DNA from: Corallococcus silvisoli
Lineage (GTDB): Bacteria > Myxococcota > Myxococcia > Myxococcales > Myxococcaceae
Length of the DNA stretch: 64,000 nucleotides
Assembly (NCBI RefSeq): GCF_009909145.1
Contig: NZ_JAAAPJ010000017.1
Location: 184,098-248,097 of the forward strand
Direction of reading: 5' to 3'
Positions 1 to 9,409 of this stretch are shown here, in pieces (position 1 is the stretch's first letter; the number at the start of each line of letters is the position of its first letter). The notes beneath the pieces were generated by a model. That model did no database searches, was not told the DNA's origin, and saw only the letters and a list, made by a program, of their open reading frames with translations. The position numbers and the translations under genes are program-made.

Positions 1-948
1 GTTGGACGTGGCGCTCTTGTTGAGCACCCAGTAGCGGCTTCCCCCCGTGTCGCCGTGGCTGGGACGGGAGATGAAGGTGGAGGCGGGCAGGCCCCGATGG
101 TCGCGCGCCACCGCCTGCCACACCCCGATGTCTTCCTTCGCGCCAGAGCCGCTGTCGTCCCAGACCCAGGCCGGGTTGGCGGCGAGCACGTACTCGCTCC
201 TCACGCAGCGGATGAGGTCCGTGGAGGGCTTGGAGTAGCCCAGCACCGCGACGTGGCCCAGGCAGGTGTAGCCCGCGGGCGCGACCGGCTCCCAGAAGGA
301 GACGTCGTGCGTTCCTCCCGAGCCGGCGTCGGTCCAGGTCCGGTTGTAGTTGGACGGCCGCGCCAGCAGGTCGCCCTCGCCCCGCACCACGAACGTGGTC
401 GCGGGAGCCTGCCCCCGCTTGGGCATCGCGACATCCCCCAACGAGAAGAACCCCGGCGACTGGGAGAGGTCCGGACACCAGACGGAGATGTCGGTCTTCG
501 CCCCGGTGCCGTGATCATCGTAGATCCACGAGAACCGGCTCGTGGGTTGGACCTCCAGCGCCTTGGGATGGCGCAACACCGCCGCGTCCGCGCTCAGGGT
601 GAACTCCGCGCTCTGCCCCGAAAGCGCGGTCGCCGCGACCAGCTTGTAGCTCCCCGACGGCAGCGAGACGGCCAGCCGCGAGTCCGTGCCGCCCGCTCCA
701 TTGTCGTCCTGGGCCAGCACCGTGCCGTTCGCGTCCAGCAGGTACAGCCATGCGTCCACGGAGGACGTCAGCGTGAAGGTCATGGGCGGGGATGCGGCCG
801 ACACCTCCAGTAGGAACGCCCGGTTGCCCGGACTGGACGCGCTCTGCCCACCCGACCCCTGCCAGGCGCCATACACGGTGTTGGCCTGGGCTGGACTCGT
901 CAGGAACGTGGTCGCGGCGAGCGCGAGGAAGCATTGCCGGAAGGTCAT
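1..948 (-). CDS. Secreted Vps62-related protein (3' end missing)
   Basis: The gene runs off the window start, so only the first 316 residues are seen. The ATG at 948 follows AAGG at a good distance. A signal peptide covers about residues 1-22, with a likely cut after AQA. Residues ~40-110 look like a PPC-type beta-sandwich of the kind found in secreted bacterial enzymes. From ~130 onward there are two copies of a module with W-I/V-Y/W-DD-x-G-T/S-GAK-x-D-I motifs, and between them FWEPVAPAGY and LGHVAVLGY. These are typical of the plant/fungal Vps62 (DUF946) family. The function of this family in bacteria is not known, and an exported beta-rich surface or adhesive role is inference. It is divergent from the glycosyltransferase-like gene that starts at 1082. 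Confidence 0.75.
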   Translation of the reverse strand, partial: MTFRQCFLALAATTFLTSPAQANTVYGAWQGSGGQSASSPGNRAFLLEVSAASPPMTFTLTSSVDAWLYLLDANGTVLAQDDNGAGGTDSRLAVSLPSGSYKLVAATALSGQSAEFTLSADAAVLRHPKALEVQPTSRFSWIYDDHGTGAKTDISVWCPDLSQSPGFFSLGDVAMPKRGQAPATTFVVRGEGDLLARPSNYNRTWTDAGSGGTHDVSFWEPVAPAGYTCLGHVAVLGYSKPSTDLIRCVRSEYVLAANPAWVWDDSGSGAKEDIGVWQAVARDHRGLPASTFISRPSHGDTGGSRYWVLNKSATSN

Positions 949-1081
949 GGAAACCTTGGGAAATGAGGAACCCAGGACCCTACCCCGTCGGAGGGGACCT
1001 CCGCCGCTCCGCGTGGGGGCTTCCATCCCGAGCGGGAAGTGCGAGAGTCCACCGCTCGACCACCGCACGAGGGCGCGGACC

Positions 1082-2326
1082 ATGTGTACGTTCTGTGATC
1101 TGGGAATCTGTCACGACCCCGGGCATCGAAGTCAGGCGCTGCTCCGCGAGTGGGTGCGCGACACGTGCGAGCTCTGCACGTTGGGGATCTGCCTGATTCA
1201 CGGCGCCTCGGGGCCGCCGGTCGGCGAGACGATCATCCCCCTCTTCGACGTCAAGAGGTCGCTCCGCTCCACCAGCACCTCGGTTTCGCTGACGGAGGTG
1301 TCGTCGACGCCACGTCGGGGAATCCTGAGCGGCATGGAGGACCGGACGTATTGGAATCCGAGCCAGTCGGACGAGGCGCTGATCATCTCGCGGCTCCTCA
1401 AGTCGCCCATGGGCACGCAGCACGCGATCCCGAAGAACATCCATCGCTTCTGGACGGGCGGACCGATGAGCCCGGCGGTCGTCGACGACCTGGTCTCCGA
1501 CGGCGCGCGGGCCAAGCAGGCGGGTTGGACCTGCTACCTGTGGTACTCCGCCGAAGTCGAGCGGGTGCTGGATGGACACCTCGACGGGGAGATCAAGAAG
1601 ACCGAGGGCATCTTCATCTTCTCGAAGCGCCCTCCGAAGCCCGTGGACAAGCGGCCGACGCGCACCAACCAACGGCGCAGGTTGGAGCTGGCGGGCTTCC
1701 GGGTGGTGCCCATCGAAAAGCTCGACGACTCCAGCAACTGGCTCTCGGAGCTCGCGACGCTCGTCGGGGGCGCCGCGGTGCAGCGCAACTGGGATGAGGT
1801 CAAGTACTTCTCCGACCTCGCGCGGCTGCTTTACCTCAACTTCGTGGGAGGCATCCACATGGATGTCGACATCTCCCTGGGAGACATGGACCTCACGCAG
1901 ACCTATTTCCACAACGACCCGAACGGCGAGGTGCCGCTCATGGGCAGCCTGCTGCGCGATCAGTCCGATCCGATGATCCCGAAGCTCCGCTTCCTCAAGA
2001 AGATCCGCCGCCGGCCCCTGCTCACGAAGGAGGAATACGACGGGTACATGGAGGCGCTCTCCGCGCTGGTCGAGAAGGGAATGCTCGCCGCGGGCATGCT
2101 GAACGCGCTGATCGCGTCGCGCCCCAACACCACCCACCTCAAGGACACCATCGTCGAGTTCCGCAAGGCCATCCTCAAGAACAAGGGCCTCATCAGCGGC
2201 ATGGCGCTCTCCCGCGTCATGCTCTTCGGCAAGAGCCGGCAGGGGGACGTCGAGCAGGCCATGAAGTGGACCGTCCCGCCCTACCTGGTCCGCCTCGACC
2301 CCGACACCGACGAGAGCAACCTCTGA
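1082..2326 (+). CDS. TcdA/TcdB-like DXD glycosyltransferase with Cys-rich N terminus
   Basis: The protein has 414 residues from ATG 1082; the frame stays open upstream, so a longer start cannot be excluded. Residues ~116-270 carry the hallmarks of the sugar-binding DXD glycosyltransferase family that includes the clostridial toxin catalytic domain and Och1-like enzymes: IPKNIHRFWTGG (116-127), then SDLARLLYL (244-252), then GGIHMDVDI with the metal/nucleotide-sugar motif D261-x-D263. The N terminus holds two copies of C-x-x-C-x-LGIC (residues 2-10 and 29-37), each followed by His, suggesting a metal-binding knuckle. There is no signal peptide and no toxin delivery or autoprotease domain. It may modify a host, prey or self target, or be an exported effector; substrate and role are unknown. 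It is monocistronic, with the convergent lipoprotein gene starting 36 bp downstream. Confidence 0.75.
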   Translation: MCTFCDLGICHDPGHRSQALLREWVRDTCELCTLGICLIHGASGPPVGETIIPLFDVKRSLRSTSTSVSLTEVSSTPRRGILSGMEDRTYWNPSQSDEALIISRLLKSPMGTQHAIPKNIHRFWTGGPMSPAVVDDLVSDGARAKQAGWTCYLWYSAEVERVLDGHLDGEIKKTEGIFIFSKRPPKPVDKRPTRTNQRRRLELAGFRVVPIEKLDDSSNWLSELATLVGGAAVQRNWDEVKYFSDLARLLYLNFVGGIHMDVDISLGDMDLTQTYFHNDPNGEVPLMGSLLRDQSDPMIPKLRFLKKIRRRPLLTKEEYDGYMEALSALVEKGMLAAGMLNALIASRPNTTHLKDTIVEFRKAILKNKGLISGMALSRVMLFGKSRQGDVEQAMKWTVPPYLVRLDPDTDESNL

Positions 2327-2362
2327 CGCGGTGAGGCGCCCCCGGCGCGGGGGGCGTGCCCG

Positions 2363-3499
<1,137 letters not shown>

Positions 3500-3753
3500 C
3501 CAGCCTCCAGGAGGCCGGCAGTGTAGAGCGGCGATGCGCCGGAGACGAGCGGGCCTGGCCGCCGCCGAGGGCTTCGAGGAGGCCGCGCGCAGGTGCGGCC
3601 CCCTCCCCTGCATCGGGCCCAGCAGCGCGCGGCCAAGCGACAGCCGGGGCGATGACGCCTGGCGGACGGCTTGGCGGCAAGGAGGGAGCCACCATCATTG
3701 AGGGAAGAGGGGGCTCTCCTCGAAGTGGGGACGCTCCTCCCCTGCCCCGACCC

Positions 3754-6180
3754 ATGGCTCGCCTGCACGACAGCCCATCACCTCCGACCCCAGATGGGAC
3801 TCCTTCGAGGCACAGCCGCGTCCTTGAATCCGTCTTCGCCAGCATGGGCGAAGGGGTGATCGTGGCGGACGAGCACCAGCGGTTCGTGTTCATGAACCCG
3901 GCGGCGGAACACATCCTGGGCATGGGCCCCCCGGACGTGCCCGTCAGCCAGTGGTCGGAGCGCTACGGCCTCTATCTGCCGGATCAGGTCACGCGCTATC
4001 CCTCCGAGCGCCTGCCCATCGCCCGTGCCATCCGGGGCGAGTCCGTGAGCCGCACGGAGGTCTTCGTGCGCAACGCCGCGAGGCCGGCGGGGGCCTGGCT
4101 GCTCGTGAGCTCCAGCCCGGTCCTCGACGAGGAGGGCGTGCTTCACGGGGGGGTCGCCGTCTTCAACGACATCACCGACCTCAAGGGGGCGGAGGATGCG
4201 ATGCGCGCCGGCGAGGAGAAGTACCGCTCCCTCTACAACAACACCCCCGTGATGATGCACTCCATCGACCGCGAGGGGCGGATCATCAGCGTCAGCGACT
4301 ACTGGCTGGACACCTTGGGCTATGAGCGCGCGGAGGTCATCGGGCGGGACTCGGTGGAGTTCCTGACGCCGGAGTCCCGGCGCTACGCCAGCGAGGTCAT
4401 CCTCCCCGACTACTTCCGGACGGGCTTCTGCCGGGACGTGCCGTACCAGATCGTGCGAAAGGACGGGCAACCCATCGACGTCCTCTTGTCCGCCATCGCG
4501 GAGCGGGACCCCGCCGGCGGCGTGGCCCGTTCGCTCGCGGTGCTCATCGACGTGACCGAGCGGAAGCGCGCGGAGGAGGCGCTGCGCGAGAGCGACATGC
4601 GGCTGCGGGCCATCCTGGACAACGCGCCCACGGTGTTCTTCCTGCTGGATACGCAGGAGCGCTACATCTTCGTGAACCGCCAGTGGGAGCGGCTGTTCCA
4701 CCGAAGCCGTCAGGAGGTCGCCGGGCGCACCGTGTTCGACGTCTTCCCCCGAGAGACAGCCGAAGCCCTGCACCAGACCAACGAGGACGCCTTCCGGACC
4801 GTGTCCTCCGTGGAGAGGGAGGAGCAGATCCCCCAGGATGATGGGCCCCACATCCACCTCACGCAGAAGTTCCCGCTCCTCGACTCCAGCGGGAAGGCCT
4901 ATGCGCTCTGTGGAATCGCCACCGACATCACCGAGCAGAAGCGGATGGAGGCGTCACAGCGCTTCCTGGCCGAGGCGAGCCGGGAGCTGGTGACCTCGCT
5001 GGACTACGAGACCACGCTTCAGCGCGTCGCCGAGCAGGCGGTGCCCAACCTCGCGAACCTGTGTGTCGTCTTCGTGCGGACCGAAGGGGCGTCCCTGCAA
5101 CCCGTGGCGGTGGCGGACAGCGTGCCGGCTCGCGCCAGGGACGTCCGGGAGTTCCTCCAGCGCCACCCGCCTGCCTCGGGCTCCCCGCACGGCCCGGCGT
5201 GGGTCCTGTCCACGGGGAGGTCCGAGGCCTTGGGAGCGTCGAAGGGTCTGCTGGATCCAACCGCCCTGACGCAGGAGCGGTGGGCGGCGATCCAGACGCT
5301 CCAGGGCCGGCCGTCGCTCGGTGTCCCCCTCCAGGCCCGAGGCCGGACCCTGGGCGCGCTGTACCTCATCTCCACCCGGCCGGGGCACGCGTACTCGCCA
5401 GCGGAGCTGGCGCTGGCGGAGGAGCTCGGCCGTCGAGCGGCCTTCGCCATCGACAACGCCCAGCTCTACACGTCAGCGCAGGAGTCCATCCGCGCGCGGG
5501 ATGAGTTCCTGTCCATCGCCTCCCATGAGCTGAAGACCCCGCTGACCTCCATGAAGCTGCGCGTGCAGCAGATGGAGTCCACCCTCTCGCGCCCGGGACC
5601 GCTGCCCGTGGAGAGGGTGTCCAGGATGCTGGAGGTCTTCGAGGACCAGCTGATGCGCCTGTCGCATCTGGTGGATCACCTGCTCGACGTGTCGCGGATC
5701 AACGAGCGGCGGCTGGATCTGCGGCTGGAGGAGATGGACCTGGTGGCGGTGACGCGCGACGTGGTCAGCCACCTGACCGAGCAGTTCGAGAAGACCGGCT
5801 GCGCCTTCGAGCTGGTGGCCCCGACGCCGGTGTGGGGGCGGTGGGACCGGCTGCGCCTGGAGCAGGTCATGCTCAACCTGCTGACGAACGCGATGAAGTA
5901 TGGCGCGGGGCGCCCCATCCGGATGGAGGTGGTGCTCCACGCGGGGAGGGCGCGGCTGAGCATCGAGGACCACGGCATGGGCATCCCACCGGAGGCCCAG
6001 GGCCGCATCTTCGAGCGCTTCGAGCGCGCGGCCTCGCGCAACTATGGAGGCCTGGGGCTGGGGCTCTTCATCACGCGACAGATCATCGACGCGCACGGCG
6101 GCCGCATCTTCGTGGAGAGCGCGCCCGGCCTGGGTGCGAAGTTCATCGTCGATCTACCGCCATTCCCCCCGGAGCATTGA
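3754..6180 (+). CDS. Hybrid-sensor-type histidine kinase, PAS-PAS-PAS-GAF-HisKA-HATPase
   Basis: Cytoplasmic sensor kinase of about 808 residues with no clear membrane segment. Three PAS domains lie at about 20-135, 150-270 and 275-400, each ending in the usual I-x-D-V/I-T motif. A GAF domain spans ~415-560. HisKA has the phosphoacceptor His591 in SIASHELKTPLT. The ATPase has the N-box MLNLLTNAMKYG (N712), the G1 box DHGMGIP and the G2 box GLGLGLFITRQI. All catalytic motifs are intact and there is no receiver domain. I chose ATG 3754 because codon use upstream (an in-frame ATG at 3652) lacks the GC-rich third positions of the gene; ATG 3844 is also possible. No response regulator gene is adjacent, so the partner is unknown. 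Signals could be redox or small ligands bound by PAS/GAF; this is inference. Confidence 0.85.
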   Translation: MARLHDSPSPPTPDGTPSRHSRVLESVFASMGEGVIVADEHQRFVFMNPAAEHILGMGPPDVPVSQWSERYGLYLPDQVTRYPSERLPIARAIRGESVSRTEVFVRNAARPAGAWLLVSSSPVLDEEGVLHGGVAVFNDITDLKGAEDAMRAGEEKYRSLYNNTPVMMHSIDREGRIISVSDYWLDTLGYERAEVIGRDSVEFLTPESRRYASEVILPDYFRTGFCRDVPYQIVRKDGQPIDVLLSAIAERDPAGGVARSLAVLIDVTERKRAEEALRESDMRLRAILDNAPTVFFLLDTQERYIFVNRQWERLFHRSRQEVAGRTVFDVFPRETAEALHQTNEDAFRTVSSVEREEQIPQDDGPHIHLTQKFPLLDSSGKAYALCGIATDITEQKRMEASQRFLAEASRELVTSLDYETTLQRVAEQAVPNLANLCVVFVRTEGASLQPVAVADSVPARARDVREFLQRHPPASGSPHGPAWVLSTGRSEALGASKGLLDPTALTQERWAAIQTLQGRPSLGVPLQARGRTLGALYLISTRPGHAYSPAELALAEELGRRAAFAIDNAQLYTSAQESIRARDEFLSIASHELKTPLTSMKLRVQQMESTLSRPGPLPVERVSRMLEVFEDQLMRLSHLVDHLLDVSRINERRLDLRLEEMDLVAVTRDVVSHLTEQFEKTGCAFELVAPTPVWGRWDRLRLEQVMLNLLTNAMKYGAGRPIRMEVVLHAGRARLSIEDHGMGIPPEAQGRIFERFERAASRNYGGLGLGLFITRQIIDAHGGRIFVESAPGLGAKFIVDLPPFPPEH

Positions 6181-6273
6181 GCGCGGACCTGGAGGACGAC
6201 GCTGTTCACCGCGGCTGGAGCCGGAGGTCCGGCCCCAGCCACGGCATGGCGCTCTCGAAGCGAGAGCGCCCGT

Positions 6274-7782
6274 CTAGTTTCCGGCCGGGGTGATGGACCC
6301 GATGTAGGAAGGATCACCCGGACGGCAGTCGATTCCCGCCTCGGCGTCGACGACCACACCGGTCATCAGACGGTCCCCCTGGCCCGGCCGCTTCAGCGTC
6401 GCGGTGTACGGGGCCGGGCTCAAGCTGTTGGGCATCAGCGGGACGCTCGCGGTCTTGATGCAGACGTCATAGGTGCCGCTCGGAGGCGCCCCCCCCTCGG
6501 GCAGCGCGCCGCGATGCTCCAGGGCGTTCGGGTCGATGCCGCGGTTGTCGTAGACGATGATCTCGCCCGTGGGCGCCCGCACCACCAGGTCCTCGTCACT
6601 GTCACGAGACCACGTCGCGTTGATCTCCACGGTGAAGCCGGCACCGCAGACCCCTGACGAGCAGCTCTTCCCCGCGGCGCAGGTGTTGCCGCAGCAGCCG
6701 CAGTTGCGCGTGTCCGTGAACGCGTTCACGCACAGCGAGCCGCACTTCACCTGAGGAGGCGGGCAGCTGCCGGGGATGCAGTCGAAGCCGCCCGGCTGGT
6801 TCACACACCGCTGGCTCGGCAGACAGGTGTGGGTCCCGTTGGTGCACTCGTTGATGTCCGTGCAGGTCTTCCCGTTGCCCGTGTAGCCCACCTTGCACGC
6901 GCAGGTGTAGCTGCCCGCGGTGTTCGTGCAGGTCGCGTTCACGGAGCACTGCGCGGTGCCGTTGGTGCACTCGTTGATGTCCGTGCAGGTCTTTCCGTTG
7001 CCCGTGTAGCCGGCCTTGCACGTGCAGGAGTAGCTGCCCGGGGTGTTCGTGCACGTCGCGTTCGTGGAGCACTGCGCGGTGCCGTTGGTGCACTCGTTGA
7101 TGTCCGTGCAGACGCTGGGCTGCCCCGTGCAGGTATAGCCAGACTCCACCGAGCAGGTGCTGCTACAGCCATCGCCCGACGTGCGGTTACCGTCGTCACA
7201 TTGCTCGCCGGGGCTCACCTTCCCGTCACCACAGAGCGGCCCGGTCGCCTCCACGGCGTCCACGTTGTAGAGGGCGGCGATACCGCCCCGCAGCCTCACG
7301 TAGCGGTACGGGGTGGTGCTGGTATAGGGGACGAGCGCCGTATAGGTGCCGAGGCCCAGCTCGACGAGGTTCGCCTGCCCCGTGCTGATGACGCTCATGT
7401 CCGCGCGCAGGAAGTCCACCTGCGCGACCACCGCCAGCGAAAGCCCCCGGTAGTAGATGCGCAGCGGCCCGGTGCCCTCTTCTCCCGCGCCCATGTCCAG
7501 CGTCAGCGCGCCGCCCAGCACGGCCAGGAAGTTGGCCGTCTGTCCATCCGGCGGGCCAACGGCGTTATTCGGATTGAGGACGCCAATGACGCCGCTGGCG
7601 ATCACCGCGTCCGCGTACGGATCCGCCACCGCCCGCTGCGACAGGGACTCTTCCGAATCCGCCACCGCTTTGTCGGTGGAGGACTCCTTCTCTTCGGGAC
7701 CGGTTCCGCACGCGCTCAGGACCGCGCACGCCAGCGCCGCACTTAGTAAACGCCACACCGTGGCCACTCGATTCACCTTCAT
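6274..7782 (-). CDS. EGF-repeat lipoprotein with myxobacterial Cys-rich repeat
   Basis: The 502-residue protein starts at ATG 7782, with GGAG six bases upstream. The signal peptide ends in a lipobox, LSAC (Cys25). Residues ~60-190 form a beta-rich module with YVRLRGG, of a kind seen in cell-surface proteins. It is followed by a Cys-rich repeat starting CGDGKVSPGEQCDDGN, the myxobacterial disulphide repeat (DUF4215). Then come three calcium-binding EGF modules, each beginning TDINECTNGT. A further Cys cluster precedes the C-terminal beta-domain (~390-502), which has a WSRDSDEDLVVRAPTGE stretch. It is likely displayed on the outer membrane, with calcium and many disulphides stabilising it. Roles in adhesion or cell contact are inference. 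It is divergent from the TIGR03118-type gene across a 402-bp gap. Confidence 0.8.
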   Translation of the reverse strand: MKVNRVATVWRLLSAALACAVLSACGTGPEEKESSTDKAVADSEESLSQRAVADPYADAVIASGVIGVLNPNNAVGPPDGQTANFLAVLGGALTLDMGAGEEGTGPLRIYYRGLSLAVVAQVDFLRADMSVISTGQANLVELGLGTYTALVPYTSTTPYRYVRLRGGIAALYNVDAVEATGPLCGDGKVSPGEQCDDGNRTSGDGCSSTCSVESGYTCTGQPSVCTDINECTNGTAQCSTNATCTNTPGSYSCTCKAGYTGNGKTCTDINECTNGTAQCSVNATCTNTAGSYTCACKVGYTGNGKTCTDINECTNGTHTCLPSQRCVNQPGGFDCIPGSCPPPQVKCGSLCVNAFTDTRNCGCCGNTCAAGKSCSSGVCGAGFTVEINATWSRDSDEDLVVRAPTGEIIVYDNRGIDPNALEHRGALPEGGAPPSGTYDVCIKTASVPLMPNSLSPAPYTATLKRPGQGDRLMTGVVVDAEAGIDCRPGDPSYIGSITPAGN

Positions 7783-8184
7783 GTTCCGCTCCATTCCGCT
7801 CGACTCGCGAGCCGGCGGCCCGGCGAAATACCTTTTGTCGCAGGGACCGCCGGCATCCATGGAATGCACGAATAACCAACCATGCATCGAGGGCGAGCCG
7901 GGCTGACCTGAAACGGGTCCGCCATCCGACAGGCATTGCGTCAGGTATCGCCGCGGAGAATTCCAGGCGACACCCCACCTGGACATGAAGGCCCCCTGAT
8001 ACGGCGCGCGCCGGAATGTGTTTCGGAGCGGGCTTCGACCCCCCTTCAGCGCGTTGAGTGGTGGGCAATACGCACTGGCAATCATTTCTCGGCGCAACAG
8101 GGCCGATTGCGGCGTGGGCCCACCCTTCTCAGCTTTCAACCAGAAGAGAAGTTCGCAGCAGCACGACATCTCGAGGGGGGAACC
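7783..8184. other. Divergent intergenic region, no gene seen
   Basis: These 402 bases separate two divergently transcribed genes for exported proteins. I see no convincing coding frame; the short ORFs here have no start signals or biased third positions. It must hold the promoters of both genes. The right end carries the ribosome-binding site GAGGGGGG upstream of ATG 8185. I could not assign a reliable -35/-10 pair or operator. Confidence 0.6.
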
Positions 8185-9336
8185 ATGAGGACAACGTCGA
8201 TTCGCGAACTGGGGCTGCGGTATGGCGGGTATGTGCTGGGGCTGTCGCTTGCCGTCGTGGGACTTCCTGGAGCGGCGTACGCCCAGGCACCCACTGACCT
8301 TCCCAACGCCTATACCCAGAAGAACCTCGTCTCCGACGGTGCCGCCGCCGCGGACCACACCGATCCCAATCTGATCAACAGCTGGGGGCTCGCCTTCAAT
8401 CCGTTCGGCGTGGCGTGGGTGGCCGACAACGGGACGGGCGTGGCGACGCTCTATGACGGCGATGGGAACGCGCAGCCGCTCGTGGTCACCATCCCGGTGC
8501 CCACGGGCGCCACGGCGCCCTCGAGCCCCACCGGCGTCGCCTACAACGGCTCCGATGGTTTCGTGGTCTCCCAGGGGACCGCCAGTGGGGCTGCCCGCTT
8601 CATCTTCGTGACGGAGCAGGGCATCGTGGCGGCCTGGTCGCCGCTGGCCGCTCCGGCCAACGCCATCCTCACGGTGGACAACTCCGGGAAGAACTCGGTC
8701 TACAAGGGCGTCGCCGTGGCGAACAACGGCACGGCGTCCTATCTCTACGCGACCGACTTCCACAACGGGCAGGTGGATGTGTTCGACAACACGTTCGCGC
8801 CGGCCACGCTCGGCGGAAACTTCACCGACCCGAACCTGCCCGCCGGCTTCGCGCCGTTCGGCATCCAGAACATCAACGGCGACCTCTACGTGAGCTACGC
8901 GCAGCAGGACGAGCAGATGCGTGACAACGTGTCGGGCGCGGGCCTGGGCTACGTCAACGTCTTCGACCCGAACGGCAACCTGATCCGCCGCCTGGTCTCC
9001 GCGGGCAACCTGAACGCGCCGTGGGGCATGGCCGTGGCGCCGGCCAGCTTCGGGCGGTTCGCCGGGCGCCTGCTGGTGGGCAACTTCGGCGACGGGACCA
9101 TCAACGCCTTCGACGCCGCGACGGGGACCTTCGACGCCCAGCTCCAGGACAGCAGCGGGAAGCCGATCGCGATTGATGGTCTCTGGGCGCTCAGCTTCGG
9201 CAATGGCCTCCAGAACCAGCCCATCGACACGCTGTTCTTCACGGCGGGCCCGGGGATGGAGAGCCACGGCCTGTACGGTCGCCTCGACGTGACCACCACG
9301 ACCTCGACCCGCGTCCCCTTCCGTCCCAAGCGCTGA
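8185..9336 (+). CDS. TIGR03118-type secreted beta-propeller-like protein
   Basis: The 383-residue protein starts at ATG 8185 after a strong GAGGGGGG ribosome-binding site. A signal peptide of about 33 residues ends in AYAQA. The mature protein begins with YTQKNLVSDGAAAADHTDPN and continues with NSWGLAFNPFGVAWVADNGTG and later PWGMAVAP, the signature of the TIGR03118 family found in exosortase-linked and soil bacteria. Repeats of the G-V-A-V-A/N-G-D-L-Y-V-x-x-F type suggest an NHL-like propeller. No enzymatic activity is established for this family. It is likely periplasmic or extracellular and monocistronic, ended by a strong hairpin shared with the convergent oxidase gene. Confidence 0.75.
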   Translation: MRTTSIRELGLRYGGYVLGLSLAVVGLPGAAYAQAPTDLPNAYTQKNLVSDGAAAADHTDPNLINSWGLAFNPFGVAWVADNGTGVATLYDGDGNAQPLVVTIPVPTGATAPSSPTGVAYNGSDGFVVSQGTASGAARFIFVTEQGIVAAWSPLAAPANAILTVDNSGKNSVYKGVAVANNGTASYLYATDFHNGQVDVFDNTFAPATLGGNFTDPNLPAGFAPFGIQNINGDLYVSYAQQDEQMRDNVSGAGLGYVNVFDPNGNLIRRLVSAGNLNAPWGMAVAPASFGRFAGRLLVGNFGDGTINAFDAATGTFDAQLQDSSGKPIAIDGLWALSFGNGLQNQPIDTLFFTAGPGMESHGLYGRLDVTTTTSTRVPFRPKR

Positions 9337-9367
9337 GCCGCGCGGTCGCGTCAGGGGGGAGTCCAGC

Positions 9368-9402
9368 GGATGCGCCCGGGGAGTCACGTCCCGGGCGCAT
9401 CC
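9368..9402. terminator. Bidirectional hairpin between convergent genes
   Basis: A perfect 13-bp inverted repeat, GGATGCGCCCGGG at 9368-9380 and its complement at 9390-9402, encloses a 9-base loop. It lies exactly between the stop codons of two convergent genes (9336 and 9410), so it probably ends both transcripts. There is no clear U-run on either side, as is common in GC-rich genomes. Confidence 0.7.
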
Positions 9403-9409
9403 GGCGTTG

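Noticed and set aside
686..1081. In-frame upstream extension of the glycosyltransferase gene
   Set aside because: It overlaps the divergent Vps62-type gene on the other strand and has no ribosome-binding site; ATG 1082 with the Cys motif is a more likely start.
7783..9387. Upstream half of a 1037-residue minus-strand frame continuing the EGF lipoprotein
   Set aside because: The region is antisense to the TIGR03118-type gene; the lipoprotein has its own ribosome-binding site and signal peptide at 7782.
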